Shown piece after piece: positions 58,501 through 64,000 of a DNA stretch of 64,000 nucleotides. Origin of the DNA: Medicago truncatula (lineage: Eukaryota > Streptophyta > Magnoliopsida > Fabales > Fabaceae). The position numbers were made by a program, and so were the translations under genes. Under the pieces are notes generated by a model. That model worked only from the letters and a program-made list of their open reading frames with translations. It was not told where the DNA came from and made no database searches. Position 1 is the first letter of the stretch; every line of letters starts with the position of its first letter. The stretch is from NCBI RefSeq assembly GCF_003473485.1, contig NC_053042.1, positions 18,620,501 through 18,684,500 on the forward strand. The letters run 5' to 3'.

Positions 58501-61500
58501 ATCTTTAGTAATGTCTTCAAATACGGAGAATGCATTGGCCCAATCTTTCAATTTCACGAAACCATTGAACAACATAGAGTAGGTCTTCATGTTATGTTTT
58601 ATGCCAACAGTTTTCATCACTCTGCTAATCTCCAATGCTTTAGAAACTTTTCCTATCTGAAAAGGATATTATATCTGTAAATAATTAATACTGTGAATAA
58701 TAAAATTATTTATTGTACAATTAAGACTAAATAATCAATTAATCTAGATTTGAATATTTCATTTGTTTTCATATTTTTGTTATTATTATAGATTTTAAAC
58801 TGTTGTTAATTAAAAATTAATATAGATGGACAGGTACACACACACACACAAGATATATAATATAATACTATATGTTTCAAAGAAATAAGGAAAAGGAATG
58901 AACAGTTGCATCCCAGTAGATTTGCGGACCTATCTAGCTCCTATGCATATGGTTGAAGTTGAATCCTATTTTATTTTATAATTCTACCCTGCCCCTATAT
59001 ACAGGACCTGTTATATAATTCTCCATCATGATATTTCATGTCAAATGTTCAACAATTCAGAGATCAAGATGCAACTAAATAATCCATATTTTATATATTT
59101 AAAATTTCCACATTAATTTTAATATCATTTTGATATAAACAACGTTAAATTTTATCGGTATAGTAATCAAAACATATATGATAAGAATTTCCAATCAAAT
59201 ATTTGCGAGAATCCTAAATTAACAAGAAAGCCAGGCAGTAACTGCTGAAAGAGATAGATGTACCCGATAACACAAATGACCAAATAAAAGGTTAAGAATG
59301 AAATGTCTTACCTTGGTGTAAAGATTAATAAGACAACCATAGCTGACAATCGAGGGAGAAAAACCACATTCCTTCATTGGAAAAAAAAAAATGTTATTCT
59401 GCCGTTCAATATCAAGTGGAGTGGAAGACAATAGGTTATAGATATCATGTTTAATAGATAGAGGTGACTTGTAGAGTAATATATCAGATGCTAAATTAAG
59501 AAAAAAGTTACATATAGAAAACAAAAAAAACAGAGACACCTTTCCTAAAATCTAAGAAGTAAACAAACATCTCATACACTTGATGCACAAAATGATTAAA
59601 TAACTGAATATTATGGATTATATATTTTCTGAAACAAAAATTATAAAAATCTGCATTCTGACATTGATAAATTTCCTTGAAAACAAGTTGGATATATGAA
59701 CAAATGAATGTCATGAATCAGCTAAAAATGGCTTGGCCTTTAGAAAAAAAAAAAGCAAAAAAAAAGCTTGAATTGGCTCTAATCAACACAATACAACCCG
59801 AAATGGGGGGCAAGAACACAGCAACCCATACAAGATGTTTCCAAAACAGACCAGTCTGATTCAAACAGGGAAGAGGTGAATGTTGATTGCCAAATACACA
59901 GGCAAACAGGGATAACCACATGGGAGAGTGGCTGAATTGTTCCACTGAAGCTGGTAACAGGCAGAGAACGTGCAGAACATGGCCAGAGGTATACCATGAC
60001 ACACTTCCATTAGGACCAGATGCCAGAGAGTGAAAGTGCATGGATGGGCAGCAACAAGGATGACTTCAGATCCTAGAAGATGATTGATCGTAAATCGCTA
60101 AAGGGTCAGTTCCGAAATCGATATTCTAATTGCAGCGGGTGGATAATGCTGATGAAGAGGATGTGGGTACGGCCACTAATGTTGGCTTGAAAGTGCTTAA
60201 AAGAGGTGGGTAGGAGAAAAATATTCCAACAGCCAAAGTCATCATAACACAGACACCAGGAAGGAGAGTCACAGTCTAGAGATACCATGGGAGAGGAAAG
60301 AAAACAAGGCAACACAATGCTATAGTCTACAAAGGTCTCTCCATAAAGATATCAAGGGAAGGTTTGCCTCATTACAAATCTATTGCAGGCAGCCTTATTA
60401 AACTAAGAAAAATTCCCAAAAATTTGAATTATGATACAAAATTCAAGAGAAAGGATAGAATACATGCACAAGTAAGCAAAAAAGATCTACTTTTTTTTGA
60501 AAAGAATCTTATATACATGTGGATTTTCTTATGAGCTGGAATGTTTTCTTTTCAAAGATATAATTCTTGACAGCACACAACAATAGCATACAAAATCTAC
60601 AAAGCCAATGATCGCAGAAAAAACCTATGAACAAGCTATACCTTAAGTCTTTCAAACACAATTAAGCATTTCTCTTCATTGCCAATCATTGTATAACCAT
60701 CCATCATGGTATGATATATGTCAATAGGAGCATCTATCCCCTGTTCTTCCATTTCCCTCACTAAGGCTTCAGCTCGGCCCATTTTGCAAGCTTGACTGTA
60801 AAACACATCAGGATACCCGAAACAATAAATAAAAAGGGAAGAGGACGGAAATTGAATAGAAATCACAATCATTTTATCATAAACCAAAACCTTAGTAACA
60901 ACAATAATTACCAAGGCACAGACATTGACCACACTACTGAATAACAGAGCAGTTAACAGCTAACCAAATATTGATTTAATTAACCAACCACTTGAAGGGT
61001 AAATGTTTTTGACTTGGGAAACACTGCTACTTGTATTAGTTTTTTTTGTTTTTTTAAATTTCGCTGCTAAATCTTCATGAACTATTTAATTTATTATTAA
61101 AGATTAGAAATAAAATAAAGCGAACAAAAGGAAATGACATAAATTTGAAAGATAGTTCTCCAAAAATAATTCACCGACAAAATATGACAATCAAAGGCTT
61201 CAGATAATACATATAAAATTGATACAGTAAAAAAAGAAGACTGAATGCTCACCAGTGTGCATAAATTATGCTCCCATAAATGACTGCATTTAAAGATGGA
61301 AGACTCTCTTTAGCCTCCTTAAACCAGTTATCTGCAGCACTTCCAAAACAACATCAAACAGTGTTATCTCCAAGATAGAAACTGATGATTCAATCTTCAC
61401 TCGGTTATTAACAATCAAAATGATTTTCCTAAATCAAACTAGATCAAAACTTTCACACCATCACCAGGAAAAATTAAAGAAAACATGAGTGGGGTTATAA

Positions 61501-62823
61501 GGTATGATACAAGCAGAAAAAATAAGCAAGTTCAAGGTCAATCCAATTACTTAATACGAGAAAAATAGTGAAACTAACCAACCATTGAAGTATATCTCAT
61601 ATTTTTGGGGTGGGGCGTAGGGATGAGACAACCTAGTCATATCCATAATAATTGATGTAATAATATATAGTTTATCATGTTTTTATGATAAAAGAGATGA
61701 TGGTTATTAACAGCATCTAAAATAGATACCATAATGAACTGATCACCTTTTTCTGGCAAAAGTACAAAACTCAAAGGCTTCTGAAAAAACTGGAGAAATA
61801 GTTTTTCTATTTATAAAGCCCAATCTTCTTCTATAATTGTATCCCCACATTTAATTATTTTGAGTTGACAACAGCAACCAAGTCTTATCTAACTAAGCGG
61901 GGTATTTATTTTCAGTTGACAGTTTAGTATAATGTTTGAGTTGAGCTTGTCTGTTACATGATAAATATAAAAGCCTTCCTTTTTTTAGGGTAAGTTAAAA
62001 TCTTACATGTACTTAATAATCCGAAAATCTTCATTCCACTTTTTGCCACTAGGTAAGCTTCTCAAGAAAAGCTGAGTATAGAAATTGTACTCTTTTTCCA
62101 AGCTTGCTTTATGATCCACTATTTGCAATAAGACATAATGATATTGTTTAATCCTTGTAGTCTTTCTCATTAAATGGTTTGACGTTAAACATGATTTATG
62201 AGATTGATCTGTGTAACCGATCCCCCTACTAAAAGAGGTTTTTTTTGTTATACATGTTATCAAAGCTCCATAACCAAGTAGTATGAGTTTGATCCTTTAC
62301 AGCTTTATTTCCAACAATATTTACACTAAAATTTCAACACCTGTGATGTGGGCATTTCCCCACTCTTCTCATCCTACTTCTACTTGTTCTACATAAATAA
62401 TAGTAAATTAGACTATGATTGGGCCATTTCTATTGGGCCTGCGACATACACTTCTATTGGGCCTGTGTCTTACATAAGTGTGCCATAATACGAAGCCTAC
62501 CAACAGTTTCAAGCACAAAGGACTCCTTCATTATATAGAGAAAAATACAATTTATATATCTTGACGTAAAAGCTTATGCTCTTCAAATTGTTAATTTTTT
62601 TTATAAGCAGCTGAACAAATCACAAGAAACAATAAATTTGATAAAAAGAAAGTCAAGGAAGAAACTTGGATAGTTTACTTACTCAGCATTGCCCAGTTTA
62701 GCAAATCCGCCCACAATTATACTGTAGGTCACTATACTCATTTCAATGCCCTCATCCTTCATCTTTCTTACACAATTTAATGCTTCTTCCATGTCTCTAC
62801 CAACTGCATAAGCATGAATAAGA
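55549..62823 (-). CDS. PPR4: PPR4-like pentatricopeptide repeat protein, 3' part
   Basis: Closely resembles plastid PPR4 (Arabidopsis At5g04810 type), an RRM-plus-PPR protein that in maize is needed for trans-splicing of rps12. Exons in the window, minus strand: 62683-62823, 61253-61339, 60642-60795, 59312-59371, 58228-58656, 56573-56868, 56327-56456, 55549-56082; joins keep one frame (about 610 codons). It shows at least a dozen 35-residue P-type PPR motifs (TYNALILGLVEK, TYTTLMQGYASLGD, VYNILIDGWARRGD, TYTSFINACCKAGD), then a PPR4-type C-terminus (WSRCLRKIERTGGELTEALQ, KTFPPDWTSHNILAVNC) and an acidic tail. The acceptor before 61339 was chosen as GAAG|TGCTGCAG because the next AG would create a stop. 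The N-terminal exons, including any RRM, lie beyond the window. Confidence 0.9.
56869..58227. other. PPR4-like intron with unclassified repeat
   Basis: A 1.36-kb intron. A GC-richer part (57430-57640: 'gatgctattaaggcagctag' to 'ctatgataccatctttt') looks like a decayed mobile element but no terminal structure was found. Confidence 0.4.
59372..60641. other. PPR4-like intron with GC-richer insert
   Basis: A 1.27-kb intron. From about 59770 to 60400 base composition differs from the surrounding AT-rich DNA ('gaaatggggggcaagaacac...'), suggesting an inserted repeat. No TIR, TSD or coding homology identified. Confidence 0.4.
61340..62682. other. PPR4-like intron, nothing recognised
   Basis: A 1.34-kb intron, AT-rich. 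A short direct repeat 'cttctattgggcctg' lies near 62430-62470. Confidence 0.45.
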
Positions 62824-64000
62824 CTGCAAACATTTAACATGTATTAATAATTAAAGTCAGAAGAAAGGAGAACCATGGTGCTTTTTAATGTATAAAAGGA
62901 ATTTAATTTGAATAAAAGAAGAATTGCAAAGGGAAGGGGATACACCATTCTCTTTAAACCAAAATAACGTAATAGATCAAACAAAATTCGAAGTATTGAA
63001 AGAGATTCCACGCCTTTTGAATATATACAAAACAAAATCCCTCAGAATGTTAGGAAACCTGGCATTATGAATAACTGTAAGAGACCAGAGCCCAAATGAG
63101 CAAGGGCATCTAGCATGACTGGATAACTAACAGTAATGCCATATGTGAAAATTCTGTAGTAAGCTACAGAGAAATATAAAATTAGAGAAGAGTAGCGAGA
63201 CATGATGATGAGGTAATGACTAAGGATTCAATACTGAATACTGTGTTATTGTATCTGTTTACTTTGACCACTCACATAATCCATTCTATTCTAATTCAAT
63301 CTATATTGTTGCTGAATCATATTGATATCAGTGGTTATAGTGAAACATTACTTTAGATACACTCTCTGGATAATCTGATCCAGCCCCTATTTCAAAACCC
63401 ACAAGGTAAGGTTAACACAGCAGGATGACTGCTACGTCCAAGAGTATAGGTCTAACATAAATAACTTATGATTTATACGTATTCTAATAATAAAAGAATA
63501 CTTGAAATTAAATGATTAAAATATATTCTTAGTAAGCCATGGTAAAAAACAAACTACAGTATGGGATTGAGTAGCAGAACATAGGGTGAATGGATCTGCA
63601 AACTGAAACAGTGGGTTAGCAGAAGCCTGGGAAAAAAGAGCATGATTAAGGTCATGTAGTAAGGGTCATAGGTTTGCAAGAAGGGGGCTGGAAACCACTT
63701 GGATTTGCCACCAGTGATCAATAGGTTCAAATTCGTGATGGTGGAAAAGACGAATAGCCTTGCTTCAAAGGTGAATGATGAATTCAATGCCCATATTTCT
63801 CAAGAAAATGGTGAAGATATAAAAAATTAAGGTAGGAAAAGTAAGAAATAGGGACAACATGGGGCTAAACCCTCCCTGAATCCTAGTTGCACAAACAATC
63901 ATGAAAGATGTGTTTTTGGCCACAAACTGCAGCCAAACAGACACCAGACTACACAACATGAGTTTCGTAGAGGCAAACAGCAGCTACATGATATGATGTT
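62824..64000. other. Probable PPR4-like intron to the window edge
   Basis: I could not find the preceding PPR exon here. The exon at 62823 starts mid-codon, so this is intronic DNA. The part at 63540-63960 has a repeat-like, less AT-rich character but no recognised family. Confidence 0.4.

Noticed and set aside
58171-58680. A 169-residue plus-strand gene
   Set aside because: Antisense shadow of a PPR exon.

Overview
The window is plant nuclear DNA, most likely from a papilionoid legume of the Medicago/Trifolium/Pisum type. That assignment is an inference. It rests on the tandem polygalacturonase-inhibitor genes, intron-rich plant genes (eEF2, nucleostemin-like GTPase, PPR4-like PPR), a plastid SufE-BolA fusion, AT-rich intergenic DNA and a dense load of LTR, LINE, SINE, Helitron, hAT, MULE and MITE remnants.

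Layout. 0-4.2 kb: two tandem, same-strand PGIP genes with copied promoters; the first lacks exactly one leucine-rich repeat. 4.9-8.2 kb (-): a near full-length, intron-free copy of cohesin subunit SCC3, broken by a frameshift and an amber codon. 9.2-11.3 kb: a 5'-truncated Helitron between two 214-bp direct repeats. 12.5-17.7 kb (+): SUFE1 (SufE plus BolA), whose probable leader intron holds a LINE ORF1 relic and a 2.26-kb solo LTR. 21.3-25.3 kb (-): eEF2, with an intron directly after the start codon. 25.5-31 kb: duplicated pieces of the eEF2 upstream region, an LTR fragment, a mitochondrial bL35 processed pseudogene, a SINE and another solo LTR. 30.7-34.3 kb: a hAT transposase relic split by a 3.06-kb terminal-inverted-repeat (TIR) element that carries a small ORF, a cluster of long interlocking hairpins and a (TC)93 microsatellite. 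35.1-40.6 kb (-): NSN1, a nine-exon nucleolar GTPase gene. 40.7-50 kb: transposon-rich, with a self-nested MITE, a MULE-like element that carries a GRF-type zinc-finger fragment and is itself split by a solo LTR, LINE pieces and a SINE. 50.6-51.6 kb (+): a single-exon gene of unknown function with a 35-residue internal duplication. 53.8-54.5 kb (-): a truncated DUF247 gene with a nonsense codon. 55.5-62.8 kb (-): the 3' part of a PPR4-like gene that runs out of the window.

The intact genes have housekeeping or defence roles: cell-wall defence (PGIP), plastid iron-sulphur assembly (SUFE1), translation elongation (eEF2), ribosome assembly (NSN1) and plastid RNA splicing (PPR4). They share no operon-like logic. 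The space between them is largely nested mobile DNA, and many insertions can be dated relative to one another from target-site duplications. I did not find a convincing new enzymatic system. The most unusual signals are the hairpin cluster at 32.1-32.9 kb, the Helitron with a 214-bp flanking duplication, and the layered MULE / gene fragment / solo LTR structure at 42.5-46.1 kb.
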